From NCBI GenBank assembly GCA_022821545.1, contig JAJEDJ010000038.1:25330-89329 (forward strand): a DNA stretch of 64,000 nucleotides, in the 5' to 3' direction. Below, piece after piece: positions 52,995-64,000 of the stretch. Under the pieces are notes generated by a model that saw only the letters and a list, made by a program, of their open reading frames with translations, did not search any database and had not been told where the DNA came from. The position numbers and the translations under genes were made by a program. Each line of letters begins with the position of its first letter. Within the stretch, counting starts at the first letter, position 1. Source of the stretch: Caldilineaceae bacterium (GTDB lineage: Bacteria > Chloroflexota > Anaerolineae > Caldilineales > Caldilineaceae).

Positions 52995-54452
52995 TTAAAG
53001 TTGCTGGCCGCGGACGACGGCATTTGCCGCGGCGCAGCCGGTTGAGATGGCGATTCCCTCGCGGCTGCGCTCGCGGATCGGGTCGGTGTGGGCGAGGACT
53101 GCGCCCGCAGCCCACAGGTTATCGTAGACCGGCGCGCCGGACCGGTCCAGCGGAAGAAAGCGGTGATCGACGGAGACGCCGGCCCGGAATACCGGGTGAC
53201 CGCGTTTGTCCAGGAAGAGAGGGCGCAGCCACTGGGCGCGCGTCTGCGGCGCGGTCAAGGGCAGGTCGAAGACGGTCTCCTTTACATGGCCGCAGCGGTC
53301 ACCGTGGATGCCGCCGCCCAGGATGCCGCCGGTGGCCAGGAGGTAGTTACGGGCCGTGTGGCGCAGGGGGCGACTGCCGGTTTCGGTCTCGATCCAATGG
53401 ATGCGCCGGCCGGTTGCGTGGAACCCGCAGACTTCCATGCCGATCTCGACGCGTACGCCCAGGCGGTCCAAGCGGGCGCGCAGGGCAGTGTCAAGACGCA
53501 GTCCCGGCAGGCTGGGGGGCAGTGTCGGAATCTCGAAAACGGCGGCGCACGCCCCCCGGCGGTCTGGAGTTTGGGCTGTGTCGGGGTCTCGAGCGGCGAG
53601 CGCCCGGTCTATTTTTTCCAGGAGGCGGGCGTGGTCGTTCAGCCCCAAAACTGCGGGCAGCCCGACACGTTCGCCGGGGGCGGCTGCGTTCACCACCATT
53701 TCGGTAAGGAGTGCCTGCGCTGCCGGCCGGTCCAGCAGGCGGGCCAAGTGCAGGGGACTGCGATCGCGCCTTTCGGTGAGCTGATCGAGGGGCAGGGAGG
53801 CGCTGCGGGCAAGGCGGCCCTGCCTTTGCAGGTTTTCGGCAATCAGCGCGGGGTAGAAGTCGGGCATGCCGTCCAGGCCGGCGATCAACAGCGGGCGGTC
53901 ATCCTCAAGATTGCCTGCCTGTTGGGCCGCGGGCGCGAGATAGACGGGGCGGGCGGCACCGACCGGTGAGATGAGCGCGCCGTTTTGCCCGAGACGGGGG
54001 TCATCGAACTGTTCGGCAGGATCATTTTCTTGCAAATTCCGGTCCTCCGGCGGGCTGGACGCAGTGAAAGCCATGCCGCCGCCGGCGCGAACATAGGGAA
54101 GCCCTGCCGCGGCAACAAGGCGTTGAAACTGGTCCAGCGCCTGCGCGATCGCGTCGACGCCGAGAAGCCGGTAGGGATGCGCCGGCGGCAGTTCGGGGAG
54201 CGCTTGCGCCCAGTTCGCGACGGCGTCCTGCCCATTTGGCAGATAGCCGAGCAGGTCGATTGTGCCGGCGTGCCAGTGGGTCGAGCCGGCGCCGCGGGCG
54301 ACTACACGCACGCGCAGACCTGCGCGGGCAGCGGTATATGCGGCAAAGAGGCCGGTCAGGCCGGCGCCGATGACAAGGAGATCAAGCACGCCGGCCAACG
54401 GAGTCCGGGAACCGGTTTGCGGCGGAGAGAAAGACGGTTTCAGGGAACTCAC
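52995..54452 (-). CDS. glpB: Anaerobic glycerol-3-phosphate dehydrogenase subunit B
   Basis: FAD/NAD(P)-type flavoprotein subunit of GlpABC, 485 residues, GTG start 38 bases after glpA. The dinucleotide motif is LLVIGAGLTGLFAAYTAARA and the GlpB-like AGTIDLLGYLPNG segment follows; the late part has GLRLDTALRARLDRLGVRV and LWAAGAVLAHTDPIRERS. It is longer than the E. coli protein. An ATG 4 bases upstream is in another frame and cannot serve. Confidence 0.9.
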   Translation of the reverse strand: MSSLKPSFSPPQTGSRTPLAGVLDLLVIGAGLTGLFAAYTAARAGLRVRVVARGAGSTHWHAGTIDLLGYLPNGQDAVANWAQALPELPPAHPYRLLGVDAIAQALDQFQRLVAAAGLPYVRAGGGMAFTASSPPEDRNLQENDPAEQFDDPRLGQNGALISPVGAARPVYLAPAAQQAGNLEDDRPLLIAGLDGMPDFYPALIAENLQRQGRLARSASLPLDQLTERRDRSPLHLARLLDRPAAQALLTEMVVNAAAPGERVGLPAVLGLNDHARLLEKIDRALAARDPDTAQTPDRRGACAAVFEIPTLPPSLPGLRLDTALRARLDRLGVRVEIGMEVCGFHATGRRIHWIETETGSRPLRHTARNYLLATGGILGGGIHGDRCGHVKETVFDLPLTAPQTRAQWLRPLFLDKRGHPVFRAGVSVDHRFLPLDRSGAPVYDNLWAAGAVLAHTDPIRERSREGIAISTGCAAANAVVRGQQL

Positions 54453-54490
54453 TCATGTTGCAAAGTTCGCTTTCCTTACGCGGGCAAGAG

Positions 54491-56311
<1,821 letters not shown>

Positions 56312-56317
56312 CGGGCG

Positions 56318-58054
56318 CTATCCAATGTCATGGAGAAGCTGATGGATTTCCTGGGCGCGGCTGCACTTGAGCGCCGTGGCAGCGAGCTCTCTGGCCGCGT
56401 CCACGTCCACGCGTCGAATGGCGGATTTGACCAGGGGAACGGCCGGGCCGGCCACGCTGATTTCATTGAGACCGAGGCCCAGGAGCAGGGGCTGCACGGA
56501 AGGGTCGCCGGCGACTTCACCGCAGATGGCGACGGGGATGCCGGCGGCGCGGCCCGCTTCGCAGGTCAGAGCGATCAGGCGCAGCACGGAGGGGTCGAGG
56601 GGGGTTGCCAGGGTGGCGACGGCGCTGTTCACGCGGTCTGCGGCGAGGGTATATTGGGCCAGGTCGTTGGTGCCGATGCTGAGGAAGTCGACCTGCGAGG
56701 CGAAGTGGTGGGCGAGGAGAGCGGCGGACGGCACTTCGATCAGGACGCCTACTTCAAGGGTGCCGAGTTTGCGGCGGCAATGCCGGTAGCCGGGAATCTC
56801 TTCAAGCAGCTCCAAAGTCTGGCGGACCTCGTTCACCTTGGAAATCATGGGGATCAGAATGCGAATGCGGTCGACGGGCGATACGTTTTGGGCCAGCTCT
56901 ATCAGCGCCTGGGCCTGGTCGATGAGCATTTGCGGGTGGCGGAGCAGGAGGCGGATGCCGCGCACGCCGAGGAAGGGATTGGCTTCGGCGGGAGGCTGCA
57001 GATAGGCAACCGGTTTGTCGCCGCCGATGTCAAGCAGGCGCACTGTCAGAGAGTGGTTATTGGTATAGGAATGGACATCCTGGTAGGCGGCCAGCTGCTC
57101 GGCCACGGTCGGCGGGCTGGTCCGGTGTTGAAAGAGGTTTTCGGTGCGGAGGAGACCGATACCCTCGGCGCCGCTGGGGTGGATGTGGAGGAGATCATCA
57201 CGGCTGTTGACGTTCACGCGCACGGGGATGCGTTCGCCGCCGGGGGTGAGGGCGGGTTCGTGGGACTGTGAGAGCGCCTCGGCCTGGAAGCGGCGCAGGC
57301 GGGAACGGGTCAACTCGTACTGTTCGAGGTTCTCCTCATCGGGGTCGACGAGGAGGCGGCCGCGGATTCCATCGACCACAGCGAACATACCGGAGTGCAG
57401 CTGCAGGATTTGCGCGCCTGCGCTGCAGACGAGGGGGATGCCCAGACTGCGGGCGAGGATGGCTGTGTGGGCAGTAGGGGTGCTGGCGGCGAGGGCGATG
57501 CCAACGACGCGGGCCTGGTCGAGGTGGGTTGTGTCGAACGCTGTCAGGTCCTCTGCGAGCAGGATAGTACCGTCGGGGAGGGGGTTCAGCTGGCGGGCGG
57601 GGGTAATTCCGCCGAGGCGGAAGACGAGGCGCTGGCCCACGTCGCGGATGTCGGTGGCGCGGCTGGCGAAATACTGATCGCTGAGGCCCTGGAAGAGCCG
57701 CACCAGGTCAGCGGTGGCCTGCCGGGTGGCGCGAGCGGCGTCGGCGCCGGCGTCGATAGCGGCGCGCACGGCGTCGGTGAGCGTGCTGTCATGGAGGATT
57801 TCGCGGTGAACGAGAAAGATCTCCGCGGTCGCCTTCTGTCCGATCCGGGCCAGCCGGGCCAGCTCTTCATCGACGAGAAGACGGGCCGCCAGAAAGCGCT
57901 CCCACTCTTCTTCGGGGTCGCCGGCCGGCGGCGCGGGCGTCCCGCCGGTATCGTCGGGGGCGGCCGGAGCGTATTTGTATATGTTTCCGATACCGACCCC
58001 GGGCGCCGCCGAAAGGCCGTGGAAAAGCTGCTGCACAGGTTTACTCGCTGGCAT
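56318..58054 (-). CDS. ptsI: PEP-protein phosphotransferase, enzyme I
   Basis: Enzyme I of the phosphotransferase system, 578 residues; takes phosphate from phosphoenolpyruvate and passes it to HPr. The phospho-acceptor is His196 in STPTAHTAILARSLGIP; the PEP-binding barrel shows GIGLLRTENLF, VDFLSIGTNDLAQYTLAADR and VAICGEVAGDP with the active Cys. Its ATG directly abuts the HPr stop (TAGATG). No sugar-specific enzyme II is in the window, and the gene lies between dhaM/HPr and glpA, so its main client is probably DhaM. Confidence 0.94.
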   Translation of the reverse strand: MPASKPVQQLFHGLSAAPGVGIGNIYKYAPAAPDDTGGTPAPPAGDPEEEWERFLAARLLVDEELARLARIGQKATAEIFLVHREILHDSTLTDAVRAAIDAGADAARATRQATADLVRLFQGLSDQYFASRATDIRDVGQRLVFRLGGITPARQLNPLPDGTILLAEDLTAFDTTHLDQARVVGIALAASTPTAHTAILARSLGIPLVCSAGAQILQLHSGMFAVVDGIRGRLLVDPDEENLEQYELTRSRLRRFQAEALSQSHEPALTPGGERIPVRVNVNSRDDLLHIHPSGAEGIGLLRTENLFQHRTSPPTVAEQLAAYQDVHSYTNNHSLTVRLLDIGGDKPVAYLQPPAEANPFLGVRGIRLLLRHPQMLIDQAQALIELAQNVSPVDRIRILIPMISKVNEVRQTLELLEEIPGYRHCRRKLGTLEVGVLIEVPSAALLAHHFASQVDFLSIGTNDLAQYTLAADRVNSAVATLATPLDPSVLRLIALTCEAGRAAGIPVAICGEVAGDPSVQPLLLGLGLNEISVAGPAVPLVKSAIRRVDVDAARELAATALKCSRAQEIHQLLHDIG

Positions 58055-58453
58055 CTAGAAGAGGGAGCAGAGCGCCTCGATGGCTGCGTCGGCGTCGGGG
58101 CCGAAAGCGGCCAGGCGCAGGGAATGCCCCTGGCGGGCCTGAAGCTGCATGAGTTGGAGAATGCTTTTGAGATCGACGGCACCGGAGTTACGGCTGAGGT
58201 TGGCGGCGGTGATCCGCGCCTGAAACCGGCTGGCGATGCGAACCACATCTCTGCCGGAGCGGAGATGGAGGCCGCGGGGATCGCTGACGGTGACCACGAC
58301 GCATTTGGACGGCTGACGCGGCGTCTGCGGATGCGCGGCGCGGTCGCCGGGCAGAGGGGAGCGGGCGTTGTTGCTCAACCCGCGCTCCCTGTCCTGTTGT
58401 TTGCCCTCAACGCATTGGTCCTGAGGGCCTGCCTGTGAAGATCGATTCTCCAT
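58055..58453 (-). CDS. HPr-family phosphocarrier protein with N-terminal extension
   Basis: Phosphocarrier between enzyme I and DhaM. From the ATG at 58453 it has 132 residues; the HPr domain proper is about residues 50-132. The phosphorylated His63 lies in PRGLHLRSGRDV with Arg65 two residues on, and the LKSILQLMQLQARQG helix keeps the serine that is regulatory in Gram-positive HPr. The first 49 residues are polar, unlike normal HPr (about 88 residues); a TTG at 58378 with GGGAG upstream would give a shorter protein, and a TTG at 58504 a longer one overlapping dhaM. The extension may be untranslated leader. Confidence 0.85.
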   Translation of the reverse strand: MENRSSQAGPQDQCVEGKQQDRERGLSNNARSPLPGDRAAHPQTPRQPSKCVVVTVSDPRGLHLRSGRDVVRIASRFQARITAANLSRNSGAVDLKSILQLMQLQARQGHSLRLAAFGPDADAAIEALCSLF

Positions 58454-58487
58454 CTCAGCGTTCCAAGTGTGCGGCGGATCGATGCGC

Positions 58488-58898
58488 TCAGCCGGCGCGG
58501 TCAAGTTTCGGCGCGGCCAGCGCGGCCTCGGCGACGGCGTTCACGGCCTGCAAGGGTTCGCCAAGGCTGGCGTGAAGGGCAGCGACGATGGCGCCCTCCA
58601 CGAGGGGCGCGTTGCTCAGGAGACAGTTCCGCCGCCGGTTTTCCGGCAACATTTCGAGAGCCAGTTCAGCCGACATGACAGCGCTGCCCAGATCCATCAA
58701 CAGGAGCACGCCGTCTTCACACCAGACCTCATCAATGGCGGAAAGCACCCTGGAGGCGTCGGTGCCAAGTGTCTCACCGCCGTCCGAGAGGCCGCCGGCC
58801 TGACCTATGGCGACCTGACAACCGGCCATCTGCGCGGCCAGCTCATGTACGCCGGCGGCAAGTTTGGCGCTGTGGGAGACGATCACGAGACCTATCAA
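58488..58898 (-). CDS. dhaM: PTS-dependent dihydroxyacetone kinase, phosphotransferase subunit DhaM
   Basis: Mannose-type EIIA-like subunit, 136 residues; receives phosphate from HPr and rephosphorylates ADP bound to DhaL. The active His is His9 in IVIVSH-type LVIVSHSAKLAAG; GVLLLMDLGSAVMSAELAL is the second family motif. It starts at a TTG with GGGGAG 7 bases upstream. Unlike E. coli DhaM it has no fused HPr and EI domains; those are supplied by the next two genes. It lies behind glpK rather than next to dhaL. Confidence 0.92.
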   Translation of the reverse strand: MIGLVIVSHSAKLAAGVHELAAQMAGCQVAIGQAGGLSDGGETLGTDASRVLSAIDEVWCEDGVLLLMDLGSAVMSAELALEMLPENRRRNCLLSNAPLVEGAIVAALHASLGEPLQAVNAVAEAALAAPKLDRAG

Positions 58899-58947
58899 GA
58901 TTGGCTCCCCAGCCGGGGCGCATTGCGATTAACGGACACTGCGACGC

Positions 58948-60452
<1,505 letters not shown>

Positions 60453-60453
<1 letters not shown>

Positions 60454-61106
60454 CAGTCGGCACCAGTTGACGTGAAGACCTCGGCGGCGGTCTCGAACAG
60501 AAAGTAAGCGCTGGTGGCGCCGGGGTCCTGATGACCGATGGAGTGGGGACCAAGGTAACTGGCGCGACCTTTTCTGGCCTCGATTTCAATCGTACGTTTC
60601 ATGCCCAGGAGGGCGGCCTGCCGGGCAGCGGCGAGAACGACGGCGGCGCTCTGGTGGGCTGCCAGCGCGGCCTCCATAGCCTCGACGGCGGGCTGAATTG
60701 TATCGATCATGGTCTTGTCGTCGGCCTGGGCTTTGCCCCGCTGCTGGAGACCGTCAAGGCCGTAGCGGAACATCTGGGTCAGCTGTTCCAGATCGACGGA
60801 GCTGCCGTTGGTGGGGCTGGTGGCGGCGCGCAGGAAGAAGGTCCCGTACAGAGGACCGGCGGCGCCGCCGACGCCACTGATGAGGGTCATGGCGACGGAG
60901 CGCAGGAAGGCGCTGACGTCTTCGGAATGCCCCTCGTCCCGGAGGCGCTCCTGCAGTTTACCCATACCGCGGCGCATGTTGACGCCGTGGTCTGCGTCAC
61001 CGATGGCGGTATCCAATTCGGTGAGATGGTCTTCGTTTTCGATGATGCGAGCGGCGTAAGCCAGCAGCCATTTACGCAGTTGATTGGTTGTGATCTCCTG
61101 GGCCAT
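60453..61106 (-). CDS. dhaL: Dihydroxyacetone kinase subunit DhaL
   Basis: ADP-binding helical-barrel subunit, 217 residues from the ATG at 61106, which gives the standard N-terminus [18 protein letters not shown]; longer starts run into dhaK. The Mg-nucleotide Asp triad is visible as Asp32, Asp37 and Asp39 in [14 protein letters not shown]. Further family marks are [19 protein letters not shown] near the middle and [19 protein letters not shown] at the end. With DhaK it transfers phosphate from DhaM to dihydroxyacetone. Confidence 0.95.
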
Positions 61107-61137
61107 TTTTGTGTTCCGTAGTCCACGGGCCGGTTCG

Positions 61138-62121
61138 TCACCAGTGCAGGACGGGTGTATGCACGGGGGCATCCCACAGCCGGAGCAGCTCGTCGTCCAG
61201 TCTCATCAGAGATATGGTATACCCGCCGCGGCCGAGGCAGGTAAGGTAGTTGCCGATCAGCTGGCGCTCGACGCGAAGTCGACGTTCAGCCAGTATTTCG
61301 TGAATTGCTTCGGAAAAGAGGTACAACTCCAGGGGCGGCGTACCGCCCATCCCGCTAATCAGGAGCAGGACGCGATCACCGGAAGCAAAGGGCAGGTCAT
61401 CGAGAATGGGTTGAACAATCAGGTCGACGATTTCGGGCATTCCCTTGGTCACGGAACGAACTTCGCCGGGCTCGCCGTGAATGCCTACGCCGAGCTCGAT
61501 TGAGTCGTCGGCCAGATTGTCTGCGGGGCCGTTACGGGGGAGTGTGTTCACGTTGGTCCCGACACCCATGCTGCGGGAGGCCGCTATGGCCCGCCGGGTT
61601 ACGCGGACCGCCGCGTCCAGGGAATACCCGGATTCAGCGGCGGCGCCGGCGATTTTGCAGGCCAGGGTAGCTGCGCCGAGCCCGCGGCGGTTGGCGACTT
61701 TTGGGATGGATACGTCGTCATTGACGAGCACGTAGCGGGCGTCGATTCCCTCCTGCGAGGCGATTTCGATGGTCAGCTCGGTGTTGAGCACGCCGCCGGA
61801 ATAGTTTTTTACGACGAAGAGGACGCCGCCGCCGTGGTCGACCGAATGGACGGCCGCCAAGAGCTGAACGGGGGAAGGGCTGGTAAAGATGGGGCCGGGG
61901 CAGGCAGCGTCGAGCATGCCAAGACCGACGTAACCGATGGGCAAGGGTTCGTGTCCGCTGCCGCTACCGCTGATCACGGCGACTTTGCCGGAACGGGCGG
62001 GGGCCAGGCGCTCGACATAGTCCGGGTCGAAATGAACTTTGATTGTGTCCGGGTGGCACAGCGCCATGCCACGCAAGCTTTGCGTGATGGCACTGCCCGG
62101 TTTATTCATTAGGCTTTGCAT
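61138..62121 (-). CDS. dhaK: Dihydroxyacetone kinase subunit DhaK
   Basis: Substrate-binding subunit, 327 residues (ATG at 62121; an ATG at 62109, giving MNKPGSAITQSLRGM, is equally likely). His215 in ELGVGIHGEPG is the residue that binds dihydroxyacetone covalently, and His57 in SGSGSGHEPLPIGYVG is the second conserved His. Other marks are VKNYSGGVLNTELTIEIA and ATLACKIAGAAAE. First gene of the ten-gene glycerol/dihydroxyacetone run, with a good promoter 37 bases upstream. No DhaR- or GlpR-type regulator is encoded nearby. Confidence 0.95.
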   Translation of the reverse strand: MQSLMNKPGSAITQSLRGMALCHPDTIKVHFDPDYVERLAPARSGKVAVISGSGSGHEPLPIGYVGLGMLDAACPGPIFTSPSPVQLLAAVHSVDHGGGVLFVVKNYSGGVLNTELTIEIASQEGIDARYVLVNDDVSIPKVANRRGLGAATLACKIAGAAAESGYSLDAAVRVTRRAIAASRSMGVGTNVNTLPRNGPADNLADDSIELGVGIHGEPGEVRSVTKGMPEIVDLIVQPILDDLPFASGDRVLLLISGMGGTPPLELYLFSEAIHEILAERRLRVERQLIGNYLTCLGRGGYTISLMRLDDELLRLWDAPVHTPVLHW

Positions 62122-62157
62122 CGTTCATCGCGGGCAATGCTTTACAACACCAAGGCC

Positions 62158-62186
62158 ATTGTAGCCTGAAGTCACGCTTTAGCCAA
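62158..62186 (-). promoter_or_regulatory. Sigma70-like promoter of the glycerol/dihydroxyacetone operon
   Basis: On the - strand: TTGGCT (62186-62181), 17-base spacer, TACAAT (62163-62158). The predicted transcription start is about 30 bases before the dhaK ATG. Confidence 0.65.
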
Positions 62187-62345
62187 CGCCGGGGGCATTT
62201 TGGGAGCCGTACTGGTTGTTTGCCAGGTCAGGCAAGGCCGGATGGCAAGAGGGTCAGGTTTGGGCTTGATTGAGGCGGAGGCGGACAGCATGTTTGCTGG
62301 CGGATTCGGCGGCGGCGATGTGCCGATGGGGCTTGCTCCGGGCAA

Positions 62346-63230
62346 TCAGGAGGATTGGCGGCGCAGGCGCTCCAGTTCGTCTTCCAGCGCCCGTATCTTC
62401 TCGGCGACGCGTTGCGCTTCGGCTTCTCGGCGCGCGGCTGCTTCGGCTTCAGCTCTGTCGACGGCGATCTTATAGGCCGGTATCACGTAGCCGGAGTAGA
62501 CGTCGTCCAGCGCCAGCTCCAAGAGGTCCCGCTGCCGGCCCAGATCCTGCATCCGAAACTGCAGCCCGGGCAACAGGTCCGAAGCGACTACGCCGTCTGC
62601 GTCGGGCTCTATCTCCTCGTAGCGTCCTCCAGGGATTAGGCGGTAGAAGCGCATATGCTCGCCGCTAGGGTCGAGGATGTAGTACTCCTTCACGCCGGCC
62701 AGCGCATAGTCCCGCCTCTTTTCTTCGGTATCCCGGAGCACCTCAGCCGGCGTGGCATCGGAGATCGCTTCGACGACCATGTCACAGACGCCATCGAAAT
62801 GGTACTGGTCGATATCTCCCCATGATACCGGGTTGCTGTTGAGGATGACGCCGATGTCCGGTTTGCGCACCGCCTTGCGCTGTCCTGAAGGGTCGGCGGG
62901 GTCCTCCATCGTCAGGACAAAGCCGGTCTCCAGGTTGATCAGCTCTGCAATGGGATAGGTACTGATATAACGGTGCAGAAGATCGAGAAACCAGTTGCAG
63001 AGCACGATTTGCGGCGCGTTGTGCGAGGGTTTGGCCTCCAGTCTGCCATTATTCCATTCGTAGCTGACGTCGATGTCCGGGTAGGGGTTTTCGTACCACT
63101 TGTCCCAATACTCTTCCAGGGTGACGTAGCGGCCATCGTCGGGGGCAAAGGGGTTGACGGGCGGCGCGAGAGGCTCCGTTTGGGACGCTTCCGTCTGGGA
63201 CTGGTTATGCAGGGCTTCATTGGAATCCAT
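62346..63230 (-). CDS. Uma2-family endonuclease with coiled-coil tail (copy 1)
   Basis: 294 residues. After an acidic/Pro-rich N-terminus comes the Uma2 nuclease core: YVTLEEYWDKWYENPYPDI, RLEAKPSHNAPQIVLCN, RKPDIGVILNSNPVSWGD (catalytic Asp), CDMVVEAISDATPAEV (Glu) and KRRDYALAGVKEYYILDP (Lys and helix). The last 45 residues form a charged coiled coil (RAEAEAAARREAEAQR and EDELERLRRQ). It lies 53 bases from a second copy with nearly the same core, so the pair is a tandem duplication. Uma2 proteins are often annotated as restriction-like nucleases; their function here is unknown. Confidence 0.88.
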   Translation of the reverse strand: MDSNEALHNQSQTEASQTEPLAPPVNPFAPDDGRYVTLEEYWDKWYENPYPDIDVSYEWNNGRLEAKPSHNAPQIVLCNWFLDLLHRYISTYPIAELINLETGFVLTMEDPADPSGQRKAVRKPDIGVILNSNPVSWGDIDQYHFDGVCDMVVEAISDATPAEVLRDTEEKRRDYALAGVKEYYILDPSGEHMRFYRLIPGGRYEEIEPDADGVVASDLLPGLQFRMQDLGRQRDLLELALDDVYSGYVIPAYKIAVDRAEAEAAARREAEAQRVAEKIRALEDELERLRRQSS

Positions 63231-63283
63231 GCTGCCTCCTCCGGCATCGCGGCTGCGCCGATCGGGTAACTTGCGCCAGGCAA

Positions 63284-64000
63284 TCAGGAGGATTGCCCGC
63301 GCAACCGGTCCAACTCGTCTGCCAGCGCCCGCGCCTTCTCGTCGGCTTCTCGGCGGGCGGCTGCTTCGGCGTCGGCGCGTTGGGCTTCGGCGTCGGCGCG
63401 TTGGGCTTCGGCCTGGCGGGCGGCAGCCTCTGCATCGGCTCGTTGGGCTTCTTCTGCCGTTCGTTGCTCCGCGGCGTCGGCGCGCTGCGCTTCTTCTGCC
63501 GTTCGTTGCTCCGCGGCGTCGGCGCGTTGGGCTTCTTCTTCCGTTCGTTGCTCCGCGGCGTCGGCTCGCTGCGTTTCGGACTGGCGCGCCGCAGCTTCGG
63601 CTTCAGCCTTGTTGACGGCGATCTTATGGTCCGGTATCACGTAGCCGGAGTAGACGTCGTCCAGCGCGAGCTCGACCAGGTCCCGCTGCCGGCGCAGATC
63701 CTGCATCCGAAACTGCAGCCCGGGCAACAGGTCCGAAGCGACGACGCCGTCTGCGTTGGGCTGTATCTCCTGGTAGTGTCCGCTAGCGATGAGGCGGTAG
63801 AAGCGCATGTGTTCGCGGCCGGGGTAGAGTATGTAGTACTCTTTCACGCCGGCCAGCGCATAGTCCCGCCTCTTCTCTTCGGTATCCCGGAGCAGCTCCG
63901 CACGCGTGGAGTCGGAGACGGCCTCCACCACCATGTCGCAGACGCCGTCGAAATGGCGCCGGTCGATGCCGCCCCACGGGACAGGGTTGCTGTTGAGGAT
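63284..64000 (-). CDS. Uma2-family endonuclease with expanded coiled-coil tail (copy 2, 5' end cut off)
   Basis: The frame is open to the window edge (last codons read ILNSNPVPWGGIDRRHFDG), so the N-terminal third lies outside; about 238 residues are seen. The core matches copy 1 (CDMVVEAVSDSTRAELLRD; KRRDYALAGVKEYYILYPG; DDVYSGYVIP). The C-terminal tail is about 110 residues of Ala/Glu/Gln/Arg heptad-like sequence, extended by a 42-bp DNA repeat (EEAQRADAAEQRTA units), and is more than twice as long as in copy 1. Confidence 0.88.
   Translation of the reverse strand: MLNSNPVPWGGIDRRHFDGVCDMVVEAVSDSTRAELLRDTEEKRRDYALAGVKEYYILYPGREHMRFYRLIASGHYQEIQPNADGVVASDLLPGLQFRMQDLRRQRDLVELALDDVYSGYVIPDHKIAVNKAEAEAAARQSETQRADAAEQRTEEEAQRADAAEQRTAEEAQRADAAEQRTAEEAQRADAEAAARQAEAQRADAEAQRADAEAAARREADEKARALADELDRLRGQSS
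63447..63572. repeat. Three tandem 42-bp repeats in Uma2 coiled coil
   Basis: Units at 63447-63488, 63489-63530 and 63531-63572, each beginning GCTTCTTCT on the + strand and encoding a 14-residue coiled-coil unit on the - strand. Only a few bases differ between copies, so the expansion is recent. Shorter related words (GCGTTGGGCTTCGGCGTCG) repeat just downstream at 63378-63420. Confidence 0.9.

Noticed and set aside
51048..53045. Open frame of 665 codons on the + strand
   Set aside because: Antisense to panE and glpC, whose motifs (Fe-S cysteines, Rossmann fold) are unmistakable.
63447..63572. Possible CRISPR or minisatellite
   Set aside because: 42-bp units are in frame and encode a coiled coil of the Uma2 protein; no spacers.

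Overview
The window looks like a high-G+C bacterial chromosome from the Chloroflexota, most likely a Caldilineaceae/Anaerolineae-type heterotroph. This is inferred from the many Tat-type lipoprotein sugar-binding proteins with Ala/Pro-rich linkers, the several Uma2 nucleases, the large number of ABC importers and the GTG/TTG starts. No ribosomal RNA, tRNA, insertion sequence, phage gene or CRISPR array was seen, and no transcription factor is recognisable anywhere in the 64 kb.

Bases 1-23830 (+ strand) hold four carbohydrate ABC import systems in a row, each a solute-binding protein plus two permeases and none with its own ATPase: (a) bases 1-5354 with a GH36 alpha-galactosidase; (b) 9651-13002; (c) 13137-17481 with an epimerase inside and an amidohydrolase behind; (d) 18831-23830, ending in a predicted beta-propeller hydrolase. 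Between (a) and (b) lie a thiamine-diphosphate enzyme, a Gfo/Idh/MocA oxidoreductase and an orphan membrane-fusion lipoprotein. GC-rich hairpins sit directly after most binding-protein genes. Bases 23831-24329 are non-coding and carry a degenerate duplicated block.

Bases 24330-34717 hold two unknown proteins, a complete oligopeptide/oligosaccharide-type ABC importer (binding protein, two permeases, two ATPases) and two more beta-propeller proteins. A lower-G+C McrBC-type restriction pair and a Uma2 gene (34779-38866) interrupt this catabolic block. It then resumes with two further propeller proteins, a luciferase-like flavin oxidoreductase, a phytanoyl-CoA-dioxygenase-like protein and a second Gfo/Idh/MocA protein (38984-45096). 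The propeller genes on the two sides of the restriction island are close relatives.

Bases 45137-50469 hold an unusual trio: a protein joining a glycosidase-like TIM barrel (apparently without its nucleophile) to an O-antigen-ligase-like membrane domain; an overlapping CHAT-protease gene; and a divergent polytopic membrane protein.

Bases 50529-62121 (- strand) form one ten-gene run for glycerol and dihydroxyacetone use, transcribed dhaK-dhaL-glpK-dhaM-HPr-ptsI-glpA-glpB-glpC-panE from a good sigma70-like promoter. The general PTS proteins EI and HPr are built into it, presumably to feed phosphate from PEP to DhaM. Two Uma2 paralogues with coiled-coil tails close the window, the last one cut by its end.
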